A DNA stretch of 7,962 nt, taken from positions 1 through 7,962 of the forward strand of contig JAKAOI010000087.1 of assembly GCA_021812265.1 (NCBI GenBank), read 5' to 3'. A model generated the notes under the pieces. It had not been told where the DNA came from and made no database searches. It saw nothing but the letters and a program-made list of their open reading frames with translations. The DNA is from Chloroflexota bacterium (GTDB taxonomy: Bacteria; Chloroflexota; Ktedonobacteria; Ktedonobacterales; JACDGC01). Numbering within the stretch: position 1 is the stretch's first letter; every line of letters starts with the position of its first letter. The translations under genes and the position numbers were made by a program. Positions 1 to 6,312 of the stretch are shown piece after piece.

Positions 1-1677
1 AACCTCTGCTATTTTTTCAGGAGGCCATTTATCACGATAGGTCCATTGGAATAAACGGGTTGTGTCGTGCAATTCATTAGCAATTCCTGAAATTATCACG
101 ATATCGTTTAAAATATTGGTTACTTGTGTTGTTGTTTCAGCCATAGAAGCAGCCACCTGCTCGGCGACAGCGCCGTTTTCTTCGCTGACTCCAACCGTCG
201 CTACGATATTACCGTCTATCTGTTGGATATGCCCAACCATAGATTTTGCTACTTCTTCTGCGCTGGTGGTTCGCTCTAATCCAACATTCACTTGCTCAAT
301 ACCCTTTTCCATCGCTGTTACCGCTTCTCGCGTTTCCTGCTGGGTTACGGAGATTATTGCTGCGATTTCTTTCGTGGAATTAGCGGCGCGTTCTGCAAGT
401 TTCCGCACTTCATCGGCGACAACTGAAAAGCCTCGGCCATGTTCTCCGGCGCGCGCCGCTTCAATTGCAGCGTTTAACGCTAACAGATTGGTTTGTTCGG
501 CAATCTCATCAATAGTCTGCACAATTAACCCAATTTTTTCCGAACGGTTGCCTAAATTGCTCACCCGTTCACCAATCGCCTGCACAGTGGTTTTTAAATC
601 CATCATTGTTTGCGATGTGAGATGCGCCGCTTCATATGAAGATTTACTTTGTTCTGCCAGCAATACCGCCTCTTGTGTTACTTGGGTTAATTTTGAATTT
701 TGGGTTTGCGCGCCGTCAGCTACTTGAGCAATGGCGTTTGAAACTTGCCCGGAAGTCTCATTGGTTAAGTTTGCCAAAGAAGTGATATGCGCGCTGGTAT
801 CTGCCATAACTTTACTGGTTTTGGTAACACGCCCGACAACTGAACGAACTCGCAAAATCATGGTGTTCAATGAAAGCACTAATTCACCGATAATGGACTT
901 TCCGCCCCATTGTTCTACCAAATCTTCCACATCGCTTAATTCTCCTTCCGCAATTCTCTTATTGACTGCGACAATCTGGCGCAGCGGTCGCACGATAATT
1001 TGGAAGAGAAATCTGCTGAGCGCAATAACCAATACAATAGCGATGATCATTGCAATGATATTCAGCCAATTTGATAAGGCATAGGTGTTATCAGCGTTTT
1101 GCTGGGTAGCAGCTGCATCAGAAGACGCCAAATTGACTAATGACTGAATATCGTTGACATTGGCGTCGCTTTGACTGTCCAGCGTTGTTGAAGCCATGAT
1201 ACCGGCTTTATGTATAGAATCAGCAGTTGGAGTATTTAGTAGCTGATAAATGGAGTGAAGGGTAGCAGTCCATGGCTGCAGATCGGTTTGTAGTTTTTGA
1301 GCAATTGTCCGTTCTTTTAGAGTTAAATTTTGCGCAAGATAAGCGGCTAACGCTGTATTGGCGTTTTGTTCATCTTGCTGCGCCGCTTGCAAAAAATTCT
1401 GCATATCTGCCTGATTTGGGCTGAGGATTGCGTTGCGAATGTCGATACTGGTATAGAAGTACCAGCCCCGTAAATCTCCGATGTCTTTTACTTTTGGCAG
1501 ATCTCGTGTAGAAACCAAACGTCCCTGCACATTGATTCTGTTCATATTCCAGATACTCAATCCGCTGAGCACCACTAAGACGAGAAAAATAACACCAAAA
1601 CTGGCGTTAATTTTCGTCGATAATTCGATGTTGTTTAAGCGCTTAGTAAAACGCAAAGAAGACGCTGATTCTTTCAT
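1..1677 (-). CDS. Methyl-accepting chemotaxis receptor (3' end beyond window)
   Basis: This is a transmembrane chemoreceptor that passes ligand signals to CheA/CheW. The minus strand reads open for 559 codons from ATG at 1677 to the window edge. The order is: basic N-terminus; TM1 about residues 25-43; an external helical region about 44-198 resembling the four-helix-bundle sensor; TM2 about 205-221; HAMP about 222-280 starting near IIVRPLRQI; then a long helical signalling domain. The conserved hairpin tip lies at about 390-431, with [20 protein letters not shown] followed by [16 protein letters not shown]. The two arms are symmetrical about the tip, so I infer only a short C-terminal piece is missing. 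No CheR-tethering pentapeptide is visible. An AAGAGG Shine-Dalgarno lies 6 nt before the ATG. The ligand cannot be told from sequence. The family call is very secure. A large open frame on the plus strand (62-727) is its antisense shadow. Confidence 0.97.
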   Translation of the reverse strand, partial: MKESASSLRFTKRLNNIELSTKINASFGVIFLVLVVLSGLSIWNMNRINVQGRLVSTRDLPKVKDIGDLRGWYFYTSIDIRNAILSPNQADMQNFLQAAQQDEQNANTALAAYLAQNLTLKERTIAQKLQTDLQPWTATLHSIYQLLNTPTADSIHKAGIMASTTLDSQSDANVNDIQSLVNLASSDAAATQQNADNTYALSNWLNIIAMIIAIVLVIALSRFLFQIIVRPLRQIVAVNKRIAEGELSDVEDLVEQWGGKSIIGELVLSLNTMILRVRSVVGRVTKTSKVMADTSAHITSLANLTNETSGQVSNAIAQVADGAQTQNSKLTQVTQEAVLLAEQSKSSYEAAHLTSQTMMDLKTTVQAIGERVSNLGNRSEKIGLIVQTIDEIAEQTNLLALNAAIEAARAGEHGRGFSVVADEVRKLAERAANSTKEIAAIISVTQQETREAVTAMEKGIEQVNVGLERTTSAEEVAKSMVGHIQQIDGNIVATVGVSEENGAVAEQVAASMAETTTQVTNILNDIVIISGIANELHDTTRLFQWTYRDKWPPEKIAEV

Positions 1678-1832
1678 GAAAAACCTCTTAATCTGAATTT
1701 CCTTAAAAGCGGAAACAAGCATAGGGCCATATATGCATACCATATTCCCCAAAATAGCAATCCTGTCTCATAGAAGTGTATGAATCGGAACTCGGAGCAG
1801 CATTCGAAAGCAAATCGTGCGTGTTAAGATTC

Positions 1833-1869
1833 CTGCCGCATTTTGCAGATCTTCAATGAACAGCGGCAG
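1833..1869. repeat. Inverted repeat in chemoreceptor leader
   Basis: CTGCCGC at 1833-1839 pairs perfectly with GCGGCAG at 1863-1869 across a 23-nt loop, with three further pairs possible beyond a mismatch. It would fold in the receptor mRNA leader if transcription starts near 1930. The function is unknown. Confidence 0.4.
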
Positions 1870-1937
1870 CAATATATCCTGAACAGATTGGTTTCTTTAA
1901 GAGACAGTTGGCAGAATAGATATAAGGCTATTGTGAA

Positions 1938-1965
1938 TTATCGGCTGAACACATATTCAGCTTTA
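1938..1965 (-). promoter_or_regulatory. Putative sigma-28 (FliA/SigD) promoter for the chemoreceptor
   Basis: On the minus strand TAAA (1962-1965) is followed after 16 nt by GCCGATAA (1938-1945). The known flagellar/chemotaxis sigma-28 consensus is TAAA-N15-GCCGATAA or GCCGATAT, so the -10 octamer is exact and the spacer is one base long. It faces the receptor gene, a typical sigma-28 target. Transcription would start near 1930, giving a leader of about 250 nt. The site is seen directly; its use is inferred. Confidence 0.55.
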
Positions 1966-2037
1966 ATGGTTTTGTATTGTATTGTGACAAATTATGAGCA
2001 ATACTAATCATCGCAGAAGTCGCCGCAGTGTGGGATA

Positions 2038-2634
2038 TTATGAAGGTGATTCGGTCGTTTCTGATGGCTCTTGTTCGGGGAACATGCCGGCGGGAGGATC
2101 TATAGAGATAATTTGGTGTTTCATATCTACATGTACAGTTATGGTTTTTACAAACGGCACAAACACCTCGGCGTTCTCTGCAGTGCGAACCAGCAACAAA
2201 TCTTGCGCGGCATTGGTAAATACATCTGCCACGCTGCCAAGATTGGTTCCGTTTACGTGAACTGCTTGCATGCCGATGAGGTCGTGAATATAATATTGGT
2301 CTTTGGCCAATTCTGCAATTTCCGTTTGTGGAATCATTACAGCGCTGCCGCGGAGTTTTTCAGCTTCATTCATAGTAGTTACTCCACTCAGCGCGAGTAT
2401 AATAAGCGCGCCATGAATGCGAGCGGATTGCAACATGTATGGTGTGCGGGATAAGCCGATATAAAGAAACCGGTGTTCCGTAATGCGATCCGGAAAATCC
2501 GTTTCGGGATACAGCTTTACTTCACCGTGAATACCAAAAGGACCCACAAGTTTGCCTAACGAAATCCACTGGTCTTCCGGAATATCATTTGCGTTAAGCG
2601 GATCGGCTGAGCGATTAAGCTTGTGGTTCTTCAT
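2038..2634 (-). CDS. rimM: 16S rRNA processing protein RimM
   Basis: RimM binds ribosomal protein S19 and the 16S rRNA 3' (head) domain during 30S subunit maturation. The protein is 198 residues from ATG at 2634. The N-terminal RimM beta-barrel starts at WISLGKLVGPFGIHGEVKL (about residues 23-41). The PRC-barrel domain begins near QYYIHDLIGMQ (about 113-123) and contains the characteristic FVPFVKTITVHVD (about 158-170). The tail is acidic and Ser/Thr-rich. The frame stays open further upstream to 2862, but that part lies inside khpA and is not RimM-like. ATG 2634 (or ATG 2649) gives a normal length. With ATG 2634 the gene overlaps the khpA stop by 20 nt, which suggests translational coupling. 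No strong Shine-Dalgarno is visible. The trmD gene that often follows rimM is absent here. Confidence 0.95.
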   Translation of the reverse strand: MKNHKLNRSADPLNANDIPEDQWISLGKLVGPFGIHGEVKLYPETDFPDRITEHRFLYIGLSRTPYMLQSARIHGALIILALSGVTTMNEAEKLRGSAVMIPQTEIAELAKDQYYIHDLIGMQAVHVNGTNLGSVADVFTNAAQDLLLVRTAENAEVFVPFVKTITVHVDMKHQIISIDPPAGMFPEQEPSETTESPS

Positions 2635-2875
2635 CGGACTGATATTCATGAATTTCAAGACTGATATGTTTGCCTTGCCTTGCCGCCGCCGTGCGCGCCA
2701 AGGAGCGGACTGCTTTAGCGACGCGCCCTTGCCGGCCGACAACCTTGCCGAAGTCTCCGGATGCGACGGTAAGATGATATGCGGTGAAATAGCGATCGCT
2801 GCGGCCTTCGCGCACTTCAACGAGATCCGGTTGATCGACCAGACCGCGAGCAATATATTCAATTAATTTGCGCAT
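2615..2875 (-). CDS. khpA: KH-domain RNA-binding protein KhpA
   Basis: This is a small single-KH-domain protein of 86 residues. Members of the KhpA (YlqC) family bind RNA, often with KhpB/Jag, and influence cell division and envelope functions in Firmicutes. The KH signature is FGKVVGRQGRVAKAVRSL at about residues 42-59, and the GxxG loop is G47-R-Q-G50. The length is close to the usual 75-85 residues plus a short acidic tail. An AGGAAG ribosome-binding site lies 7 nt before the ATG. The gene starts 15 nt after the rpsP stop and its 3' end overlaps rimM, the conserved rpsP-khpA-rimM order of many bacteria. The role in this organism is inferred from the family. Confidence 0.95.
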   Translation of the reverse strand: MRKLIEYIARGLVDQPDLVEVREGRSDRYFTAYHLTVASGDFGKVVGRQGRVAKAVRSLARTAAARQGKHISLEIHEYQSDEEPQA

Positions 2876-2890
2876 AAAGCAACTTCCTAA

Positions 2891-3139
2891 TTAACGGGTT
2901 GGGGTAAAGCCGGCAATTTTGAAAATACGCTGAACAGAATCTGTTGGCTGAGCGCCGTTATTCAGCCATTTTTGGGCTTTTTCGTTGTTTAACTGAACTT
3001 CGGGCGGGTTAGGAATTGGATTATAGACGCCGAGAATTTCGATAAAACGGCCGTCTCGCGGCGACCGTGCGTCGGCGGCGACGATGCGATATGTAGGCGC
3101 GCCTTTTTTACCAAAGCGCATGAGGCGAATTTTTACCAC
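2891..3139 (-). CDS. rpsP: 30S ribosomal protein S16
   Basis: S16 is a primary 30S protein that binds 16S rRNA early in assembly. The 82-residue product has the family N-terminus (V)[19 protein letters not shown], then [19 protein letters not shown], and a C-terminal [18 protein letters not shown] chose GTG 3139 because it yields the usual M-V-K-I-R-L start. The open frame continues to 3412, but that extension reads through the promoter and an inverted-repeat element and looks unlike any protein family. A strong GGAGG (3151-3155) lies 11 nt upstream, slightly far from the start. It is the first gene of an rpsP-khpA-rimM operon. Confidence 0.97.
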   Translation of the reverse strand: MVKIRLMRFGKKGAPTYRIVAADARSPRDGRFIEILGVYNPIPNPPEVQLNNEKAQKWLNNGAQPTDSVQRIFKIAGFTPTR

Positions 3140-3148
3140 GCTAAAAAT

Positions 3149-3159
3149 GCCCTCCGGGC
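3149..3159 (-). promoter_or_regulatory. rpsP Shine-Dalgarno inside a small hairpin
   Basis: On the minus strand GCCC-GGA-GGGC forms a 4-bp GC stem with a 3-nt loop, and the GGAGG ribosome-binding sequence (3151-3155) sits partly in it. Such a hairpin could reduce ribosome access, but it is short and may be coincidental. Confidence 0.4.
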
Positions 3160-3196
3160 GAATAAAATAAAATATGTGCAAAAAGCATCTCTCATA

Positions 3197-3225
3197 AGAA
3201 TAGCATGTAGTTTGCTCATTGTCAA
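3197..3225 (-). promoter_or_regulatory. Sigma-70 promoter of the rpsP operon
   Basis: The minus strand has TTGACA (3220-3225), a 17-nt spacer and TATTCT (3197-3202). The -35 box is perfect and the -10 is a good match at optimal spacing. The predicted start near 3190 gives a leader of about 50 nt before rpsP. The -35 box lies inside a 15-bp palindrome. Confidence 0.8.
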
Positions 3226-3229
3226 TGAG
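3215..3229. promoter_or_regulatory. Palindromic operator candidate over the rpsP -35 box
   Basis: CTCATTG-t-CAATGAG is a perfect 7-1-7 palindrome on the plus strand. It covers the whole -35 hexamer of the rpsP promoter, where a bound dimeric repressor would block RNA polymerase. I do not recognise the regulator. The sequence is seen directly; regulation is inferred. Confidence 0.4.
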
Positions 3230-3261
3230 ACGCCATTGTTTCTTATGAAAACACCCGCTTA

Positions 3262-3412
3262 TTGATCTAGGACTTTCGCTTGAAAGAACAGCATATGTTT
3301 TTCGTATTTGAAGCAGAAGGGAGCTGGAGACACTCCAGAACCCTGTACAAGGGACGACTGCCCCTTGTACATCCCTCGATTTTTCCTGCTGAAGCGAAAG
3401 TCCTGTGATCAA
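3262..3412. repeat. Branched inverted-repeat element (MITE or structured RNA candidate)
   Basis: The outer arms are AGGACTTTCGCTT (3269-3281) and AAGCGAAAGTCCT (3392-3404), a perfect 13-bp inverted repeat. TTGATC (3262-3267) and GATCAA (3407-3412) extend it. Inside are AGCAG/CTGCT (3312-3316, 3386-3390), GGGA/TCCC (3319-3322, 3372-3375), a 6-bp hairpin CTGGAG-aca-CTCCAG (3324-3338) and a perfect 10-bp hairpin (3344-3353 with 3362-3371). A weaker stem lies at 3293-3307. The arms are flanked by TGATC on both sides (3263-3267, 3406-3410), which could be a 5-bp target duplication, although the palindromic TGATCA makes that ambiguous. There is no convincing ORF inside. It sits just upstream of the rpsP promoter. 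Confidence 0.65.
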
Positions 3413-3481
3413 AATATGAGCGCCAAAGTTATACCGCGCAAGTGATTGAGCTGCGTCAATACAAAATTATGCGTGGAGTAT

Positions 3482-3497
3482 TGTGAAGCGCGTCACA
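3482..3497. promoter_or_regulatory. CRP/FNR-family binding site candidate
   Basis: TGTGA-AGCGCG-TCACA matches the TGTGA-N6-TCACA core recognised by E. coli CRP and many CRP-like regulators. Its centre lies about 65 nt before the predicted sedolisin transcription start, close to class I activator positions. Ten fixed bases at exact spacing are expected by chance in fewer than one in a hundred windows of this size. The regulator is not in the window. Confidence 0.5.
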
Positions 3498-3518
3498 TAT
3501 TTTTTGTTTGCAGACAAA

Positions 3519-3548
3519 TTGACATGGCAGCCGATATGCTGTTACGCT
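3519..3548 (+). promoter_or_regulatory. Putative sedolisin promoter
   Basis: TTGACA (3519-3524) is a perfect -35. The best -10 is TACGCT (3543-3548) at 18-nt spacing, which keeps only the first two and last bases of TATAAT. A weak -10 behind a good -35 fits an activator-dependent promoter, in line with the CRP-like site upstream. Confidence 0.45.
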
Positions 3549-3610
3549 CCTAGTAGGATGTATCCATGCCGCAATGCCCCATTTTTTACGTTTAGGAAGG
3601 CATACAATTT

Positions 3611-6061
3611 ATGAAAGAATATGCAAAAACAACATCTGCGCCGCGCGCAAAACGGTCCGTTTTTATCATTGCCGTTCTTGCGGTTGCGATGATTTTTTCT
3701 GCGTGCAACTCACCCGGTTCGGCAATAAAGTCTATTGTGCAAACTGTGCGCAATACTTCGGGGAGCTTTGAATTGCCCGGCCAAGTTGCCCCTGCGCTGC
3801 AGCAAGCGCGCAAAAGCGGCGCCGCAAAAGACGCCGGCCCGCTTAATCCATCAATGCGGATACCGCTTTCTATAGCGCTTCCGCTGCGAAATCAGGGAAT
3901 GCTGCGAGCATATCTGCAAAATATATATGATCCATCTTCACCGTTTTACCGACATTTTTTGACACCGGATGAATTTTCCCAACAATATGGGCCAACGGCG
4001 CAAACAGTTCAGGAAGTGTCTGATTATTTAACAGCGGCAGGCGTTCCTGCTTCCTCTCTTTCTGTAACATCTTCGCGGCAGTTTATTAATTTTACGGCAA
4101 CGGTTTCTACCATAGAATCGGCCTTTAATGTGCAGATGCGCCAATACACATATAAAGGTAAAACGTATTATGGGCCGGCAAATACTCCCGGAGTGAAAAG
4201 CTCTCTTTCCGGTTTCATTCAATATATTGGCGGTTTGGATAATTTTGGTGTGTATAAGCCTGGCATTCAGCGCGCGGCAACGAACACTAATTTTTCCGGA
4301 TATACTCCGCAGCAAATCGAAACTGCGTATAATATTTCTCCGCTGCTCAGCAAAAACATCAACGGAGCAGGGCAAAATGTTGCTTTTGTGGAGTTGGATG
4401 ATTATACCGATTCCGATATCACCACATTTCAGCAAAATTATAATTTAAACGGGGGAACCTTTCAGCGTGTTGCGGTAGATGGCGGCGCGCAGCAAGGTCA
4501 AGGAGCCGCAGAGGTAACATTGGATATGGAAGTGGCCTTTGAAGTCGCCCCCAAGATCAATGAGCTGGTTTATGAAGGCCCGAATACCACACAAGGTATT
4601 AATGATGTGTATAACCAGATAATCACTGATAACAAAGCAAAAGTGGTCAGTGTTAGCTGGGGTTTGTGTGAATCTTCTGTGGGCAGCGCCGAATTGCAGA
4701 CAATGGATCAGATGTTTCAGCAGGCGGCTGCCCAAGGGATCAGCTTTTTTTCGGCGGCCGGTGATAGCGGCGCATATGACTGCGGTGATCAAAATCTGGC
4801 TGTGGATTCCCCGGCAGATGATCAGTGGGTAACCGGTGTAGGTGGAACCAGTCTGACGGTAAACCAAGACGGCAGTTATAATTCTGAAACAGCTTGGTCT
4901 TGCACCGATTCACAATGCACTCAGCAGGCTCCAAACGGCGCCGGTGGCGGTGGTGGCGTCAGTTCACAGTTTCCGCGGCCATCGTATCAGCAAAATCTAA
5001 ATCCACCGGCAAACGGTACCAGCCTTACCGGCAGACTTGTGCCCGATGTTTCCGCTAACGCCGACCCTAACACTGGGTTTGCAATATATTGCACTGCAAG
5101 CGCCGCGAATTGTACGGGCAATATGGTTGTTGGCGGCACCAGCGCGGCAGCTCCGTTGTGGGCAGGTGTAGCGGCGCTGGCGGATCAGTCGCTGCAGCAA
5201 GCCAGTAAAACTCAGTTGGGCGCCGCTAATACCGCTCTGTATGCAATAGAGGCAAGCCAAGCTAGCGCTTTCCACGATATAACGAGCGGCAATAATTTAT
5301 ATTATAATGCGGCGCCAGGCTACGACCTTGCCACTGGCTTAGGGTCGCCAAACGCCGATACATTAGTTACAGATTTAGTCAACGGCAACTATGGCAGCGG
5401 CAATCCGCCGCCGACAGCTACACCATCGCCCGGAACTACACCTACAGCCACAGCCACAGCTACAGCTACTGCTACAGGAACTGTTACGGCTACAGCCACA
5501 GTTACAGTTACGGGAACCGCTACAAATACGCCCGCTCCGTCGCCGACAGGAACGCCAATTTCATCCGGTGGCCAGCAGTTAATTTCTAATGGCGGATTTG
5601 AAAATGGCCAGTCTCCTTGGGTAGAGTCATCTGCCGGCGGCTATCAGTTGATAGACACAAGCAATCCTAATTCAGGGCAATATAACGCCGATTTGTGCGG
5701 TTATTTAAATTGCAGTGACGCTATTGCGCAAAGTTTCGTTATACCGCAAAACGCGACGCAGCTATCGTTGTCTTATTATTGGTATATGGCCTCGCAAGAC
5801 ACCGATTCTACCTGCCCCGATACGTTTACGGTATATGTTACTGCGGTAAATTCTGATGGCTCACTCGGTTCAACCCTAACTACAGCGCAATCCGCCTGTA
5901 ATACAGACGCTAATAACACGTATCAACAGCAAACGATCGATCTTTCTTCGCTGATTCAACAATACGCCGGCCAACAGCTTGCATTGGTGTTTGAAACTAA
6001 CGCCAGCGGCTCTCAGCCTACCCGGGTATTTGTTGATGATGTTTCGCTTACATGGCAATAA
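3611..6061 (+). CDS. Sedolisin-family (S53) serine-carboxyl peptidase, lipoprotein-type
   Basis: This is an 816-residue exported protease precursor. Residues 1-32 form a lipoprotein signal: basic start, hydrophobic stretch, lipobox IFSAC with C32. An activation pro-domain spans about 75-215 (VSDYLTAAGV and FINFTATVSTIESAFNV are typical). The S53 catalytic domain spans about 230-592. Its likely catalytic residues are E301 and D305 (EVTLD), the oxyanion Asp is D385 (SAAGDSGA), and the nucleophile is S511 (GGTSAAAPLW). Calcium ligands fit D556 (FHDIT) and D572 (GYD). A Thr/Ala/Pro-rich linker (about 598-655) joins a roughly 160-residue C-terminal beta-rich domain with four cysteines, starting ISNGGFENG, like carbohydrate-binding jelly rolls. 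Sedolisins usually act outside the cell at acidic pH; substrate and pH here are inferred. The gene appears monocistronic. The key residues are intact, so activity is expected. Confidence 0.96.
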   Translation: MKEYAKTTSAPRAKRSVFIIAVLAVAMIFSACNSPGSAIKSIVQTVRNTSGSFELPGQVAPALQQARKSGAAKDAGPLNPSMRIPLSIALPLRNQGMLRAYLQNIYDPSSPFYRHFLTPDEFSQQYGPTAQTVQEVSDYLTAAGVPASSLSVTSSRQFINFTATVSTIESAFNVQMRQYTYKGKTYYGPANTPGVKSSLSGFIQYIGGLDNFGVYKPGIQRAATNTNFSGYTPQQIETAYNISPLLSKNINGAGQNVAFVELDDYTDSDITTFQQNYNLNGGTFQRVAVDGGAQQGQGAAEVTLDMEVAFEVAPKINELVYEGPNTTQGINDVYNQIITDNKAKVVSVSWGLCESSVGSAELQTMDQMFQQAAAQGISFFSAAGDSGAYDCGDQNLAVDSPADDQWVTGVGGTSLTVNQDGSYNSETAWSCTDSQCTQQAPNGAGGGGGVSSQFPRPSYQQNLNPPANGTSLTGRLVPDVSANADPNTGFAIYCTASAANCTGNMVVGGTSAAAPLWAGVAALADQSLQQASKTQLGAANTALYAIEASQASAFHDITSGNNLYYNAAPGYDLATGLGSPNADTLVTDLVNGNYGSGNPPPTATPSPGTTPTATATATATATGTVTATATVTVTGTATNTPAPSPTGTPISSGGQQLISNGGFENGQSPWVESSAGGYQLIDTSNPNSGQYNADLCGYLNCSDAIAQSFVIPQNATQLSLSYYWYMASQDTDSTCPDTFTVYVTAVNSDGSLGSTLTTAQSACNTDANNTYQQQTIDLSSLIQQYAGQQLALVFETNASGSQPTRVFVDDVSLTWQ
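5431..5525 (+). repeat. Low-complexity ACN-GCN repeat in the sedolisin linker
   Basis: An imperfect hexanucleotide repeat of ACAGCC/ACAGCT units, with ACTGCT and ACAGTT variants, encodes the alternating Thr-Ala/Thr-Val linker between catalytic and C-terminal domains. Such repeats can change length by slippage in steps of two codons without breaking the frame. Confidence 0.8.
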
Positions 6062-6095
6062 TCTGCGGCGATTTTTAAAATTGCGCCGGTTATAT

Positions 6096-6133
6096 GAAAG
6101 AGAGTTTTTGGAGAGATCCTAAAATTCTCTTTC
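6096..6133 (+). terminator. Hairpin after the sedolisin gene, possible terminator
   Basis: The arms 6096-6111 and 6118-6133 pair over 16 positions, with one mismatch and one G-U pair, around a 6-nt loop. GAAAGAGA/TCTCTTTC at the base is perfect. The stem begins 34 nt after the sedolisin stop. The following T-tract is weak (TTTCGTTTG) and the stem is AT-rich, so it may act as an mRNA-stabilising or weak terminator hairpin. Confidence 0.5.
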
Positions 6134-6253
6134 GTTTGCCAATCTTATTTGCGCGGCGTCAAACTCCGTTGCGTCACTGCATTGGAACTGCGCCGGATAA
6201 GTTACCCAATGCGCCTCCAAAATATTTCTCAGATCCGTTAAAATACAAAATAT

Positions 6254-6261
6254 GATATACT
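6254..6261 (+). promoter_or_regulatory. Extended -10 promoter of ruvB
   Basis: TGA-TATACT includes TATACT (6256-6261) preceded by TG one base upstream, the extended -10 form, with no good -35 at 16-18 nt. Transcription would start near 6268, just ahead of the LexA-like palindrome, giving a leader of about 45 nt. Confidence 0.55.
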
Positions 6262-6271
6262 GCATGTACAC

Positions 6272-6291
6272 ATATGAACAGGCGTTCATAT
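6272..6291. promoter_or_regulatory. LexA (SOS) box candidate upstream of ruvB
   Basis: ATATGAAC-aggc-GTTCATAT is a perfect 8-4-8 palindrome. Its core GAAC-AGGC-GTTC fits the Gram-positive-type LexA box CGAACRNRYGTTYC at every position except the two outermost bases. It lies immediately downstream of the predicted ruvB start site, where LexA would block transcription. ruvB is a known SOS gene in many bacteria, so site, position and target agree. Confidence 0.75.
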
Positions 6292-6312
6292 CGAAATGGA
6301 GCTATATAATTT

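Larger units (their letters stand above)
1678..2037. other. Intergenic region: chemoreceptor leader
   Basis: No credible gene is found on either strand of this 360-nt gap between the ends of rimM and the receptor start. It holds the sigma-28-like site, a 7-bp inverted repeat CTGCCGC/GCGGCAG (1833-1839 and 1863-1869, 23-nt loop, stem extendable past a mismatch), and the receptor's ribosome-binding site next to 1677. No T-tract terminator after rimM could be identified. I looked for a c-di-GMP (GEMM) riboswitch, which sometimes precedes receptor genes, and saw no matching core. Confidence 0.6.
3413..3610 (+). other. Upstream regulatory region of the sedolisin gene
   Basis: About 200 nt without a conventional gene. 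It contains a CRP-type palindrome (3482-3497), a TTGACA box (3519-3524) with a weak -10, a possible 9-codon leader ORF (3566-3595), and the AGGAAGG ribosome-binding site (3594-3600), which lies 10 nt before ATG 3611. Confidence 0.6.

Noticed and set aside
62..727. Long plus-strand open frame of 221 codons
   Set aside because: It is antisense to the signalling domain of the chemoreceptor, which shows unmistakable family motifs on the minus strand; the plus-strand translation has no domain-like features.
1944..1961. Hairpin GCTGAA/TTCAGC as a rimM terminator
   Set aside because: The stem is only 6 bp and is not followed by a T-tract on the minus strand; it overlaps the spacer and -10 of the sigma-28-like site, which explains the position better.
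2635..2862. N-terminal extension of RimM by 76 residues
   Set aside because: The extension lies entirely within khpA in another frame, and the RimM family N-terminus begins after ATG 2634.
3140..3412. N-terminal extension of S16
   Set aside because: It would translate the promoter and the inverted-repeat element; S16 is about 80-90 residues and its conserved N-terminus begins at GTG 3139.
6065..6090. CGGCG/CGCCG pair right after the sedolisin stop as a terminator
   Set aside because: Only five GC pairs close around a poorly paired AT region and no T-tract follows; the hairpin at 6096-6133 is the stronger candidate.
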